Both the position numbers and the translations under genes were made by a program. From Hydractinia symbiolongicarpus (lineage: Eukaryota > Cnidaria > Hydrozoa > Anthoathecata > Hydractiniidae), in the NCBI RefSeq assembly GCF_029227915.1, contig NC_079877.1, positions 28,049,851 through 28,113,850 on the forward strand: a stretch of DNA of 64,000 bases. The letters are read 5' to 3'. Shown piece by piece: positions 12,796 through 23,857 of the stretch. The stretch's first letter is position 1. Every line of letters starts with the position of its first letter. A model generated the notes under the pieces. That model had not been told where the DNA came from. It ran no database searches and saw nothing but the letters and a program-made list of their open reading frames with translations.

Positions 12796-14918
12796 TTAAT
12801 GCCACTATTAAAAATATTTCATTCTGCAGAAGGTGGTTGCAGTTTCTGTTTTCTGTAGCGTTATGTGCATCCATTTTGTTACTGCTAACCAGTGGTTGTG
12901 AAGAAATCGTACATGCAAATCAAATTCTATCTTGGTACATCTATAGTGGTTACAGTACGGCTTTTCCTTCATGTGTGTGTAATCTGTTATAAGTTTGTTG
13001 TTGTTTTAAAATGCGCACGCTTCTGCTGTGCACTGTGACTCTTTTCTGTGATCGATCGTGCTACTTCGAATGATCAGTCATAATTTATTATTAAAACTGA
13101 TGTAATTCCATTGTAAATTGATTCTAAACAATGCATGTCAATGTTTACAAATTAGATGGTTTGTTTAAAGTTTATTTATCATCTTTTTTTGTTATTAACG
13201 TAAAAGAAGTAAATCGAAACAACGATGATTTATTTTCTCTCCTTCCTATTGCGTATTGTATTAAGTTTAGTAGCTAAACGGTAGAGCATCCCTAAAATTT
13301 TAACTTATCGGAAGAACTTTACACTGGCGTTGCCAAGGAACATACTTAATTATTTCCCATCGACTGTCTTTATTTGAGTTATTTCACAAAAATGCCATGG
13401 ACAAACGAAATAACAAATGTGATAGCAACTCTCTTAAATAATAGCTGTATTTTGTTTGTTCAAAAGGGTTGCCCAGCAGGTCTATTTCGGAAGAACCCAG
13501 CAGAACCCGACTTTTAAGGACTTTGTTATGGTTGGACGCAGCTTAATTTTGGATTCACTGCAGAACCCGAAAAAAAACTTTCAAACATTTGTGAGCTTTT
13601 GACTTTTTTTCCTCTAATTACTTTGTATTTATAGGAATATTTATTTTCTCTTGTTTTAATTTTAAAATTTTGGATACAAACGTAGATTTCAAGGCAGCAT
13701 CCTGCTCAAGTAAGCTAGCTATCTTTAGCTACCTGTATTTATTCCTATATTATAACGTTTGGTAAATTACTGTACATTTTTATATTGGGGTTGTTGACAA
13801 AATAATTCTTATGTTAAATGAAGTTATGGTAATAGACCTTTCATTATTGCGACGAAAACTCATTCCGCAAAATAAAAAAACCTTACGTCTGAGAAACTTT
13901 TAGGAGGGCCCGGAGATATAATTCATTTTCGAATCCATAACTAATCCACCTTCATTGTAATTAAATAATATTATCATGGTATGAACAAACGAGTTCATTC
14001 TAGGCTACGTTTCGACAGCTACAGCTGTCATCGACAGTCGATAATCTAAATCGTCTTTGGCGATTTAAAAAAATGCAAACAGAAAGGAAATTTTTAGAAA
14101 AAGGAATGTAACAAAAAGCGAACTTTTTGAAAAAGGAAAAGTTAATCAGTTTATTGACATGATAATATCTATATTATATATTGGTCAATAACTTTTGAAT
14201 ATCGTTACTTATTACTCCATGTACGGTTTAGCCGCAGTTTTAACGGTAAAAATCGTAAATAGTGCTCTTAAAAAATTTCCCAAACTTTTTTTACTTCCTT
14301 AGGGGAAAAAGTCTAGAAATTAATTATTAATTGTGTACTTGGGTAAGTTAATATTGTTAATTTTTTATTTTATGTATAGAATTTATACTGTAGCTAACAA
14401 ATATAACTTTTTTCCAAACCCGAAATGTTTAATAAAGTTTAAAATTTTGATCATTTGGGGGACGATTTAAATGTTGCATTGTTAAAAAAGAGAGCGTACC
14501 AAGGGAATGAACCACGTGATGATATGATAAAAGTTCAGAGGATTTAAGTTATCTTATTGCAAAAAAAATAGATGTACAAACTATATCAATAAAATGAAAA
14601 AATTGTTTGGGAAGAATCATTTCTTAGTAATTTCTTCAATTTTACAGGCTATGATAGCTATATGTTGTCACACTGTGGTTTTCATTAAAAGTGTTGGTTA
14701 GAGTTTAATACTTTTTGTAGGTAGCTACTTTTATAATTATGTTATTGTGGGTTTTGTGGCCGCCATTATATTTTTATGTGAATTATGTTTATAGTAATTT
14801 GACGCGTCGATATATCAAACAGTTCTAAAACAGCAGAAAACAGAGAAGCCGCGATCAAATTTAAATACTGACATAGGACAAATTTTAAAGAAACGAAGGT
14901 GAAACATTTTGAGAGAAA
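12796..14918. other. Intergenic, mostly unremarkable
   Basis: Contains a dispersed-repeat copy (13630-13790, listed separately). The final part is the presumed promoter of the methyltransferase. A 68-codon ORF at 12786-12992 has a hydrophobic stretch but no other support. Confidence 0.5.
13630..13790 (-). repeat. Dispersed repeat, reversed partial copy
   Basis: The reverse complement contains AGGATGCTGCCTTGAAATC, then TACGTTTGTA, and before them AGGAATAAATA with GCTAGC, in the same order as 59860-59960. It is a fragment of the family at 2938-3352 and 59352-60010. Confidence 0.7.
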
Positions 14919-15677
14919 ATGACGTCATCGAAAAATGCTGTCGATTATAGAAATTACAATCACATCGTCCAGAAAGAATTATTCACAAAATTGATCACCG
15001 AACTGGACATAAAACCTGGGTTCAGATGTCTTGACATTGGCTGTGGACCTGGTAATTTTACTAAACTTTTAGTTGATTGTGTGGGACAAGATGGATATGT
15101 TCTTGGTATTGATCCTGATGAAGACAGAATAAATCTTGCGAAAATAACATACACTGATTTTCCTAACTTAGAATTTTTGTGTGTAAAAGCTCAAGACATG
15201 CCAACTGATCTACAAAAGTTTGATGTTGTCTTTTCAAGCTGTGTAATGCATTTCTTAACAAACGTAGAGAAATGGAGAACATTTGAGAATGTTTTTAAGA
15301 CACTTACATCTCAGGGTACCTTTAGTTTCGGTTGCCCATTAGAAATACCTGCCGCTATAAAAGAGGTTTATCGTCACGTAGAAGACCAAAATATCGTACC
15401 TTTTTTCGTGAATTCAGAACAACCAACGGTTAAAATATACGAACAAAAGTTAACAGAAGTTGGCTTCAAGGTTATGAAAATAAATGTTGTAGAGAACACG
15501 TTTGTTTTTCAAACTTTGGATCAATATTTAGTGTGGCTGAGCGCATCGGTGAAATCGGAAATTGACATTATTGAGTTGTGTCGCAAACATGAAAATCATT
15601 TGAATTTGGAAAGAAACAAAAATGGAGAATACTTGTTAAAGAACCATTACGTTTTTGTTTATGCGCAAAAAGCTTAA
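14919..15677 (+). CDS. Class I SAM-dependent methyltransferase, 252 aa
   Basis: A small soluble methyltransferase with a Rossmann fold. Motif I is LDIGCGPGN (residues 38-46), followed by the acidic strand-2 end VLGIDPDEDR (61-70), which should bind the ribose of S-adenosylmethionine. Strand 4 is KFDVVFSSCVMHFL (100-113), and NGEYLLK near residue 241 is shared with the broken paralogue at 23858. No signal peptide or membrane segment, so it is probably cytosolic. The size and overall pattern resemble juvenile-hormone-acid-methyltransferase-like and related small-molecule methyltransferases of animals, but the substrate cannot be read from sequence. It is intronless, and the start ATGACG is the first of the frame. 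Two damaged paralogues lie at 12329 and 23858, so this is the only intact member of a local family here. Confidence 0.9.
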   Translation: MTSSKNAVDYRNYNHIVQKELFTKLITELDIKPGFRCLDIGCGPGNFTKLLVDCVGQDGYVLGIDPDEDRINLAKITYTDFPNLEFLCVKAQDMPTDLQKFDVVFSSCVMHFLTNVEKWRTFENVFKTLTSQGTFSFGCPLEIPAAIKEVYRHVEDQNIVPFFVNSEQPTVKIYEQKLTEVGFKVMKINVVENTFVFQTLDQYLVWLSASVKSEIDIIELCRKHENHLNLERNKNGEYLLKNHYVFVYAQKA

Positions 15678-16827
15678 CGAACGAAATGATTGTTGTAAAC
15701 ACAAATTACCCGTGTGTTATTTGACAGAAAAGTCATACCGTGGACTTCTTTCATGAGACTATTATACCATTTTTTAAACTTCTTTGATACTTGTGTAATT
15801 TTCCTCCTTAATACTAATAAATTTCTTAATCTTTTTAAAGCCAGATCTTCTATGAATGCTTAAAATAAAAGGTGGGAGGGGCGTTAGTTATGTTTGCTCA
15901 TATCAATATTCAACGACTCATACATATAATTACATTGTATAATGTATGATGCATGAGTGACATATATGATGTGTGAAAGAAATATAATATATAGGATATA
16001 TGACATATAGTATATATGGCGGCTTATACTAGATCACATATATCAACAGGTTATAATGATATATATCCTTATAGTGATTGCTTTTAAAATATGGTCAACA
16101 AAATAATGATTCAAGGTTAACGAAATTGTCGAGCCATCCAAACGAGTCTGGTGTGTACTGGCTTTCCTTCCAAAGTTAGTTACGTCAGAACACTCACATA
16201 TCTAGTCAGAAATCCCGACGCCTAAACTTTTTGACATCGATATCTGAGAAATAAACTTAAAGATAAATACAAATATCCCTTTGTAAATGTTGATTATAAA
16301 TGTCGGGATAAAATCGTGAGTCTTTAGAAAAAAGAGAGTTAGGCCTGCCAAAAGCACACACTATGCTTATATTTTTGAAGTCTTCATTTTTCTGCCGCAT
16401 TTTTTTCATAAACAAATTTTGAGATGCACAGGATAACTTTATTTGCACCCTTTTGGTTGGTCACTGCCTTTTCTACAAAATATGTTTTTTGGAGCATTCA
16501 AACCTTAATAAAAATGCAATAACTTGAGCACAAAAAATTTTTTTGATTTGAATGTTCTTAGGGGTTGTTTTTAAAACTATTGAAATAAAATTGGTATAAA
16601 AATTTTGACTAAATAATATAGATTAGGTATAATTTTTTTCATCGAGCTAATGCAATCAAAGGCTGTGCACACGATTAAAAAAATCAGAACAACTGGATAT
16701 ACTTTAGGCCAAACGTTGGTCAAACTCACCGTACATATTTTAATACAGCATAATATACCACTGTAACACAATTCTTTGTGAATTTTACTTTTATTCTTGC
16801 ATAATTGTAGTGCGGAAAAGCATGAAA
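15678..16827. other. Intergenic, AT-rich
   Basis: A TATA-rich tract at 15920-16075 with many ATATGA/ATATAT words, then unremarkable sequence up to the Helitron boundary at 16828. No supported gene. Confidence 0.6.
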
Positions 16828-17410
16828 TCTATATAATAATACGCCAGTTCTGTCTGTCTGTGACTTTTGCAAAGTGGATAAAATTTCTTTGATAAAGTGT
16901 ATAAAACATCGTCTATAAATTTGTTCTGTAAATTACCAAACTTTGACGTTAAAGCAATATTGACGTCAAAGGAAATATATTAATATTAGTGAAGCCATTG
17001 CATTGCACTTTTAAATTTAAGGCTTAATAACTTGGAAACGGGTGGAAATAACCGACGTCATCTCCTGCGTGGGTAACTAGGGACCACCTAGGACCAATTT
17101 GGGTAAGTTTCCCAAACCTGGGTCCCCAAATCCGTTTCGGAATGGGTGGGTTGATGACGTCATCAAAAAACCTTTAAACCCTAATATCTCTGCAACCGTT
17201 TGTCAAAAGTACATAATCCTATACATTTTCTTGATCAGCGTTTCAAGATCTATACGATAGAGGCAACAGGTATACAAATTTCTAAAAAAAAATTATCGGT
17301 TTTGACGGGGCCATTGCTGACGTCAGCAAAATCTTTAAATTCTTATATCTCATTAACATCAAAATTTTTATCCTGCTTTAGTGGATTTTTCCACGGGCTT
17401 TATCGACTAG
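16828..17410 (+). mobile_element. Helitron, non-autonomous, unit 1 of tandem pair
   Basis: It begins with TC directly after an A (A|TCTATATAATAATACGCC) and ends with CTAG. A hairpin GTGGATTTTTCCAC lies 12 bases before the terminal CTAG. These match Helitron rules: 5' TC, 3' CTRR, a 3' subterminal hairpin, insertion between A and T. The left end carries a short TCTG tract and CTTTTGCAAAGTGGAT. The interior has palindromic GATGACGTCATC and GCTGACGTCAGC. No coding capacity. Unit 2 starts at the very next base, giving a head-to-tail junction CTAG|TC. Confidence 0.85.
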
Positions 17411-17472
17411 TCTATATAATAATACGCCAGTTCCGTGTGTTTGTCTGTCACTTTTGCAAAGTGGATTACATT

Positions 17473-18480
17473 CTTCAAAATTTTCACAATATTTTAAACC
17501 CATATATATAATTGTGATAGGGTAATCTTGTCTTGTTTCGTTTAATTCTGTTGGTATTGGTAATAGAATTTGTTCATAACTTTTTACACCATAGTTGTTT
17601 GGAAGTCGTTTTTTTACACTTAGAAACACATTTCTACGATTTGGTGAGGCTTTTACAATTTTGCAGTTCTGTAGAGATAAGTCTTTTATAATTTTGGAAA
17701 TCATTTTATCTCCCGCAGTTGCGGTTAATGCAAGCATAGGGCGATCTTGAAAGATGGTGTTTAAGACAACCAAATCTTGAAAGCTTTTTCTAAATTCCAG
17801 TCCCCTGAAACGATATAAAAACATAATATATATATATACCTAAATATGTAAATTATAGTATATACATAGTAACAAAAAGAGTATATATATACATTTATAT
17901 TTTTAGCTGATAGTTTTTGTACATTTTGTAGCTAGCTATATATAAAATTTACTTACCACAATTCCACACAATGTGCCTCGTCTACTACACATGCAACAAC
18001 ATTATCCTGATAAATTTTTGATTTTAGTAAATTTCTTCCTGTGTGTGACAAAAATGCTTCTGGATGTCCAAATAAAAAATCAATATCTCCATTTTTTATT
18101 TCATGTGAAACTTTGAAATTTGGTTCGACAGGATCTTCCGTATTCAAATGTGCAAAAAGATCTTCTGTACATTCTTCCCTTTCATAAGTAAGTGTAGCAA
18201 CTTCTACACCTCTTTGGCTCAAAATTTTTTGTTGATCCTCAATGATAGCGTTGAGAGGGCTAACAACAATCACTATGTTTCTTTTCTTCTGTAAAGGCAT
18301 TACAAAAGGAAGTAACCGGTACAAAATGGATTTCCCATATCCAGTAGGCAAAACCGCATCGTTTCCATTAATTAGTTGTTCAAAGCAAATGATTTGTTTG
18401 GGCTTTAACACAAAATTTGGGTCAAAACCTTTCTCTAGAGCAAGTCGAAGTTTGGAAAAAAGTTGTATTATATTTTGCAT
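17473..18480 (-). pseudogene. RecQ-family DNA helicase fragment, two exons
   Basis: The first exon, starting at ATG 18480, encodes a Walker A loop LPTGYGKS, motif Ia VIVVSPLNAIIEDQ and the DEAH box VVDEAHCVELW. It ends at a donor TTGTG|GTAAGT at 17952. The next exon begins after TCGTTTCAG near 17806, completes the split Trp codon and continues GLEFRKSFQ, motif III LALTATA and the RecQ-typical SPNRRNVFLSVKKR. Homology stops after ITIIYMGLKYCENF, where Helitron sequence begins, so the second RecA lobe, the zinc-binding region and the HRDC domain are absent. Functional helicase is not expected. It lies antisense inside Helitron unit 2, whose ends flank it on both sides. The preserved splice sites show the source was genomic DNA rather than a processed transcript. 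Confidence 0.85.
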
Positions 18481-18545
18481 CTTGTTAGCCAGCTAACTAA
18501 ATTTTTACTCGCCATATGCTTGTTTTTATGCTCAGTTACCTTCCT

Positions 18546-18705
18546 ATATTCCTTCCGTAAAATCTGGACAAGCAAGACAAACGGCTCTTTCAAAAATACC
18601 CACTATAGGTGGGTATTTTGACCGGCCAGTCCCAGAGCTACTTCTTTCGCGCCAGCCACATATCAGAAAGAGAAAAAGAAGCCCTGGGAACGAGATTGGA
18701 AAGTT
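18546..18705. repeat. Hairpin-bearing repeat piece inside Helitron unit 2
   Basis: It contains a perfect 11-bp stem hairpin at 18593-18619 (AAAATACCCAC, loop TATAG, GTGGGTATTTT). After it come CGCGCCAGCCACATATCAGA and then GCCCTGGGAACGAGATTGG. The last part resembles the arm GCCCTGAGAACGAGGTTGA of the foldback element at 22842-22953, so it is probably a related miniature element fragment. Confidence 0.55.
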
Positions 18706-19128
18706 AATTAAGATTAGTGAAGCCATTACAATGCACTTAAAATTTTGAGGCCAAATAACTTGAAAACGAGGTGGTGACGTCAATGTTTTTTCACCGCGTG
18801 GGTAACTAGGGACAACCTGGGACCAATTTGGGTAAGTTTTCCAAACCTGGGTCCCCGAATCCGTTTCGGAATGGACGGTTTGATGACGTCATCAAAAAAC
18901 CTTTAAACCTTGATATCTCTGCAACCGTTTGTCAAAGATACATGATCATATACATTTTCTTGATCAGCATTTCAAGATATATACGATGAAGGCGACAGGT
19001 ATACAAATTTTTAAAAAAATATATTTATTTTGTATTTGCACCGCTGACGTCAGCAAAAAAACTAAAACAACCTATTTTTCCATTGTCCTTCTGCCTAAGT
19101 CGACTACTCCACGGGATTTATCGACTAG

Positions 19129-20013
19129 TATATATTAATGGCTTAATTTTATTAACAAACTGGTGAAATTTTTAGTACGTAGCTAGCTGATAAACTTTGC
19201 TGTGTTTTTAGAAAGCAACAAGCAACTTATATATATTTTTTTGTTGTTCATTCTCCGACCTAGGTAATATTGGATTTGTCTTTTGTTCTACGGCTTCAGC
19301 CGGTAGAACTTTAATATGGGCTTCTTTTGTTGTGGCCGTTTTTACTATCGAGACTAGTGAGGCACGGAAGGGTACCAGTCTAGTGTAGCGGTACGTAAAT
19401 TATTAGTTTTTGAGTGTTGATAACAGAACTAACCTGTTGAACGGTACAAAGATCTATTAGTTTTACAAATAAATCATTTTGAATTATTATTTTATGTTCA
19501 GTTGGTCTCACCAGTTTTACCAAGCTACAACGGTCGTTTGTTATTTTTTTTTGATCTGAAATTTTATGAAGCTAGATTTGTGTTTGCTTTTAAAGAGATT
19601 CAACAGTCTAAAATTCTAAAAAAAGAAATAAATCAAAAATATTTGTTTTTATTGATTTTTACGCTTCATTTAGGTTTCATAAAAGCAGTGTTTACAAAGT
19701 TGAACTTATTTTTTCAATTTCATATTATAATTTCGTCTTTTGCTGTGTCAGTTTAACTTTTATTGGACTTTCTGATTCTAAAAATTTTTTGGGGATTTTC
19801 TTTGTACATTTCCGGGGGTAAGCCATTTGAGAACAGGGGGTAAAATATTAAAAGTAAATATTTTTTGTTATTTCCTTTTATGCTAAATCATTAGTCAAAA
19901 ATTATTCAGTTGGTAAACATTTGAAAGTAATCACACGCATAAGATGAAATGAGGACCAGATATGTAATTTACGGACCAGAATATATAATTTACGGACCAA
20001 AATTGATATTTTA
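19129..20013. other. Intergenic, no gene seen
   Basis: AT-rich sequence. Near 19945-20000 a short unit (GGACCAGATATGTAATTTAC) occurs about three times with changes. No supported gene. Confidence 0.55.
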
Positions 20014-20446
20014 CCTTTGTCTGTGATGACGTCACTACAGGTGGTAATGACGTCATAAGACTCAAATTAAAGTCAATCTTATTCCTATTGTGATTAATTC
20101 TTTATTTTGGGAAATATACTTACTTTTAAAAAAAAGAAGAAATTGATGTTTTGAATTGGAAAAAAAAAATTTTTATTGTGGTCAAATTTCATTTTTTCCT
20201 AACATATATCTAAGAATTAGATTTTATCTAAGATTATATCTAAGAATTAGATTTTTTTTCATAGTTATAATTTTTTTTTATATATTTTACATACTTGTCT
20301 ACTTTCAAAAAGTAACAAAACTCTAAACTACGACATTTTTCATTAATACCTAAAAAACCCAGCTACCCTTTGTCTTTAATGACGTCAGAACAGGTGGCAA
20401 TGACCTCATTACATCCAAATTAAAAGTCAATCATATTCCTATTGTG
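20014..20446 (+). repeat. Two direct copies of an about 80-bp CRE-containing repeat
   Basis: 20014-20092 and 20366-20446 share CTTTGTCT, ATGACGTCA, ACAGGTGG, AATGACGTCAT or AATGACCTCAT, and AAAGTCAATC.TATTCCTATTG. The left copy has two intact TGACGTCA palindromes and the right copy has one. The 270 bp between them are T-rich and not repeated. Confidence 0.8.
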
Positions 20447-20837
20447 TTGAATTAGATTGAAACTGATGGAAAGGAGGACGAAATGCCTGTCGATTTTAAC
20501 CAGGATGAAAGCGTCACTGAGGATGGAAACGTATTTGATTTATTCAACAATTTTGATATTAGGCAACACAACTTTGTATTTTATTTAAAAAATTAAAGAA
20601 GTTTTCCGTTATATTATTAATGGCTTATTATTCCTTGCATTTTTAAAAATCTTGTTTCAAACTTTCGGTTTAGCCATGTTTCTTAACTGTTTCTTAATTT
20701 TGAACTAATCTCACCCTCATGTTTCTTATATAGATGTTTCTTATATAAAAAAATTGTAAATTCAGACCTTAGACGCTCCACTGCCTCGATTATTATTAAT
20801 ATTTCTACTATAGCTTCTTTAATTTCTATACGAACTG

Positions 20838-21074
20838 TTATCAATGAGGGTCCTGCGAAGGGAGTCCCAGTGCATTTAAAGCTCTCATTTAAGCTACGGA
20901 CGGCGTGCAAGCACAACAACCGCTCAACTAGACAACCGTCTAACAAATCAATCCTATTCTCATGCTGAAAAGCAGAAATGATGGATTCACACTTTTATAG
21001 TCTCTGGCAGTCGGGGTTTGAACCCAAGACCTTCCGCACTGGAGGCGAACGCTCTACCACAAAGCCACCAATAC
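20838..21074 (-). mobile_element. tRNA-derived SINE, copy A
   Basis: The minus strand reads a tRNA-like head: box A TGGCTTTGTGGTAGAGCG, anticodon arm TTCGC-CTCCAGT-GCGGA (CCA anticodon position), and a T arm with box B GGGTTCAAACCCC. The acceptor stem is badly mispaired, so it is not a working tRNA. The body continues GACTATAAAAGTGTGAAT, AGAATAGGATTGAT and ends CCCTTCGCAGGACCCTCATT. The same body, diverged, is at 37345-37573 on the plus strand. A tRNA head plus a shared unrelated body defines a SINE. Confidence 0.8.
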
Positions 21075-21099
21075 ATTGTATGGTCTTCCCAAAATAAAT

Positions 21100-21794
21100 A
21101 AATAGGGAATCCAAATGCGCGCAATTGTTTCATGCACAGGATCTCCTTTGAATGGTCTGTCAAAATATTCAGCTGCCATTCTTAGCAAGCACACAAAGAG
21201 TGATCACTGTAAAAACTCGAAAATTTTTTTAGCATTTCTCAGAAACATACGGATTGCAGACGATCAGTGTTTGTTTTATATTGCTTCACTGTACACAGAT
21301 GTACCAACAAATCCATCGGGGAATTACTGTTAAATGAGGATGAGGATAAGAACAAAACATGCATCCCTATTTACATACTACTTTCCTTGGCTGAAGTTGT
21401 GCTTAAAAAAACATGGTATTTATTTACCGGTGTGGTTATGAGTGGCCCAACTTCCCCTGTAATAAGAACACAACTAATAGAAACGGTGATGGAAAGGATG
21501 CAGACGACTAAACAGTAGCGACAGTGTGTCTGCCATATATACTATAAGTAACATACTTTGTCGGGTATTAAAAGGTCATAAATTTGAGCTATTCTTTCAA
21601 TTCAAAAGCACGCTATGTAGTATACTTTCTCATCCGAAAGACACAAACATGTCTAGATAATCAATGTAATATTGTTTATGGAATCCCGTGATTGTGACGC
21701 TGTTTATGCCGGTAAAATGGAACGAATGTTTAAACAAAATTTGCAGGAGCATATAAAAGCCGTACGCAACGCTGATGCAGACAAAAAAGGATTA
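21100..21794 (+). pseudogene. Penelope-like element fragment (RT and GIY-YIG pieces)
   Basis: The first part reads RAIVSCTGSPLNGLSKYSA, then NSKIFLAFLRNI and SLYTDVP, the pattern of Penelope-like reverse transcriptases. After a frameshift near 21305, MSGPTSPVI follows, like the conserved G-SP--P block. After stops, DCDAVYAGKMERMFKQNLQEH (21685-21790) resembles the GIY-YIG nuclease found at the C-terminus of many Penelope-like elements. The catalytic YxDD part is missing. The fragment ends at the TA where the pogo-like element inserted (21795-21796). Confidence 0.75.
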
Positions 21795-21796
21795 TA

Positions 21797-23410
21797 GAGT
21801 GGAATCTCTTTAAAGCGCACATGGGCTAAAGCGGACACCTCTTTAAAACGAACACTACTTCTTGGAACGGACTGATTTCAGGTGAAACTCTCACAAGAAA
21901 ATTTCTATAAGACGGACAGTTATAAGGCGGACAATTTATAAAACGAACACTTTTTTCGCACCAAATGACATTCCCTTATAAAAAACTCTTTGTTAAGTGG
22001 ACACATGAAAAAGAAAAAACACTTGTTAAATTTCTTACAATTTTTTATTTTTTTTATTTTTTTATTTATAATCTCTAAAATCTTTTTAATTTTCCTCCCG
22101 CCCAATCAACACCTTTATCGACGCAAAAAAACTCGTATAGAACTGGAATTTCCAGCTCATAACTAGCCCCTCTGTTTATACGTTTCCCTGTGACTCGAAA
22201 TGTTATTTTGCAATTGTGAATGTTTGTAAATCGGTGGAAATTTTGCTGAGATTTTTAGGGACATGTCCAACTGTACATCCCGTAAAGTAATCGCGATTAC
22301 AAATTCGTCGTGCACTTTGTTTTCTTTGCAATGCGTAACTTTTTACTAGAGACTGTATATTTGTACGAAAATCGATCAACAGAGACGTATAGGAGAACTA
22401 CGTGAACTATTTTAATTTAATAAATCATACCAAGCTAACGAGAAACATAAAAATCTCGTTAAAGCTACTGAAATTACGTCTCGAATTTGGAAGAGCGTCA
22501 TTTTATTACACTGGTGTTTTATTTATAACAAACCTCCTGTAAGTAGCCGAAATCAAACATATTCTAATATGTATAGAGTCCTAATTAGAAGTCATTTCAA
22601 TTGTTTCTAGTTTTTTTTGTTGTTTATCTAACATTAAGACATACACTTTTGTTCTTTCTGCGTCTGTGTTGTATCACCTCAGGAACCTTTTAACTCATAT
22701 CTTTTGTGGTATTTTTTATTTTACCTTCAGTTATGTTTTTTTTCTTTTTCTCCTTTTAATCTTTCTATTGTGATTTACAAGTACTTTTTCTTCTAAAAAA
22801 TCATTTTTTTATTTTTGACAAATTTGTGCATGCATATACTTGTATATAATCAACCTCGTCCTCAGGCCCATTTTTCTCTTTCTGACAATCTTGGACGGCC
22901 TCTCGGATATCAAAAAAGTGAAAAATTGCCCTGAGAACGAGGTTGATATATAATCTGAATTGGCAATTTTGTATAAATTTTGGATAAACAAATGAAATAC
23001 AAAATAAAAATAAAATCGTGAATCAATGAAAAGTTTTCATCTCTAATATCCGGTTCCCATGTGACACATATTTATAGCAGTTTTTTAAAACTGAAATCTA
23101 CATACCCTGTATAAATATTATAATAAATAAAAAAAATAGAAATTTAGGCATGGTATCCTCGAACAAATGAATTACTGGCAAATCGTTGTTCTTTTATAAG
23201 AATCAGAGGAATTTCCTGCTCAGGATTTCTCAGTAAATTGTTACCAGCTTTGTGCCCTCCATTTTAATTCGATGGTAAAATTTGATGTTACGTTCTCGGC
23301 AAAATTTTGCTCTGAAAGTGATTTTTGGATACAATCTCTATAAAGCGGACACCGTTATAGGACGGACACCTTTTTGCACCAAAAGTGTCCACTTTAGAGA
23401 GATTTCACTG
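21797..23410. mobile_element. pogo/Tigger-like DNA transposon remnant
   Basis: The left end GAGTGGAATCTCTTTAAAGC and the right end (reverse complement CAGTGAAATCTCTCTAAAGT) are terminal inverted repeats of about 30 bp with mismatches, flanked on both sides by TA (21795-21796 and 23411-23412), the Tc1/mariner-type target duplication. Subterminal GCGGACA and CGGACAC words repeat near both ends. No transposase ORF remains in the 1.6 kb, so this is a non-autonomous or internally decayed copy. It sits in Penelope debris and has itself received a foldback element at 22842. Confidence 0.8.
22842..22953. mobile_element. Foldback miniature element
   Basis: Arms TATATAATCAACCTCGTCCT (left) and ACGAGGTTGATATATA (right) are inverted copies about 25 bp long enclosing about 60 bp. 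It is nested in the pogo-like element. A related arm is found at 18690. Confidence 0.75.
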
Positions 23411-23857
23411 TATTATATACCGAGAAAATAAAAAGACCAGTCTGGTTGGACTGCAAGAAAGATGAAAGAAACCATGGATAGCGAATATTTAGAAATAGTG
23501 CAAAATTAGAATTTTAAAATTTCTATTGTTTTTTCCAGGTTAGTCAAAAAAGTTAATTAGTATAATTGCTGTGATCTCATTGGTTAATTCCCATCCTCCA
23601 ATTATCTCCTTATAAATAGCCAAAAATGATTTAGGTCATTGCCCGTTGATGACACTTTGATGACGAGACAAAAAAAAATCTTAATAAAATATTTATTCAA
23701 TAAACTTGCTTTATATTGATGTGTACATTTTTAGCATAAAGTACACATTAAAACAAATATGGGGGATCAGATTTCGTCTTACAGCAAAAAATTTACTGCG
23801 GTTATCAGATGATCAAAACATCGCGTCTTTGGTCTTTGTTAAAAGATTAATTAAAAC

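Larger units (their letters stand above)
17411..19128 (+). mobile_element. Helitron unit 2 carrying a RecQ gene fragment
   Basis: It starts TCTATATAATAATACG immediately after unit 1 and ends TTATCGACTAG|T at 19128. The first about 58 bp and the last about 420 bp (from GATTAGTGAAGCCATT near 18715) match unit 1. Between them, in place of unit 1's roughly 100-bp left interior, lies a minus-strand RecQ helicase fragment with an intron, plus a short repeat piece (18546-18705). Gene-fragment capture, introns included, is a known habit of Helitrons. The 3' hairpin is degraded (GACTACTCCACGGG). Flanked by T, as expected of the A/T target. Confidence 0.85.

Noticed and set aside
12786-12992. 68-codon ORF with a hydrophobic segment
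   Set aside because: It partly overlaps the end of the methyltransferase pseudogene and lacks other evidence; chance is sufficient.
18593-18619. Rho-independent terminator (perfect 11-bp hairpin)
   Set aside because: The sequence is eukaryotic, and the hairpin lies in a repeat fragment inside a Helitron, without a following U-run of terminator type.
21006-21073. Functional tRNA-Trp (CCA)
   Set aside because: D, anticodon and T arms look good, but the acceptor stem has three or more mismatches, and the sequence continues into a SINE body shared with 37345.
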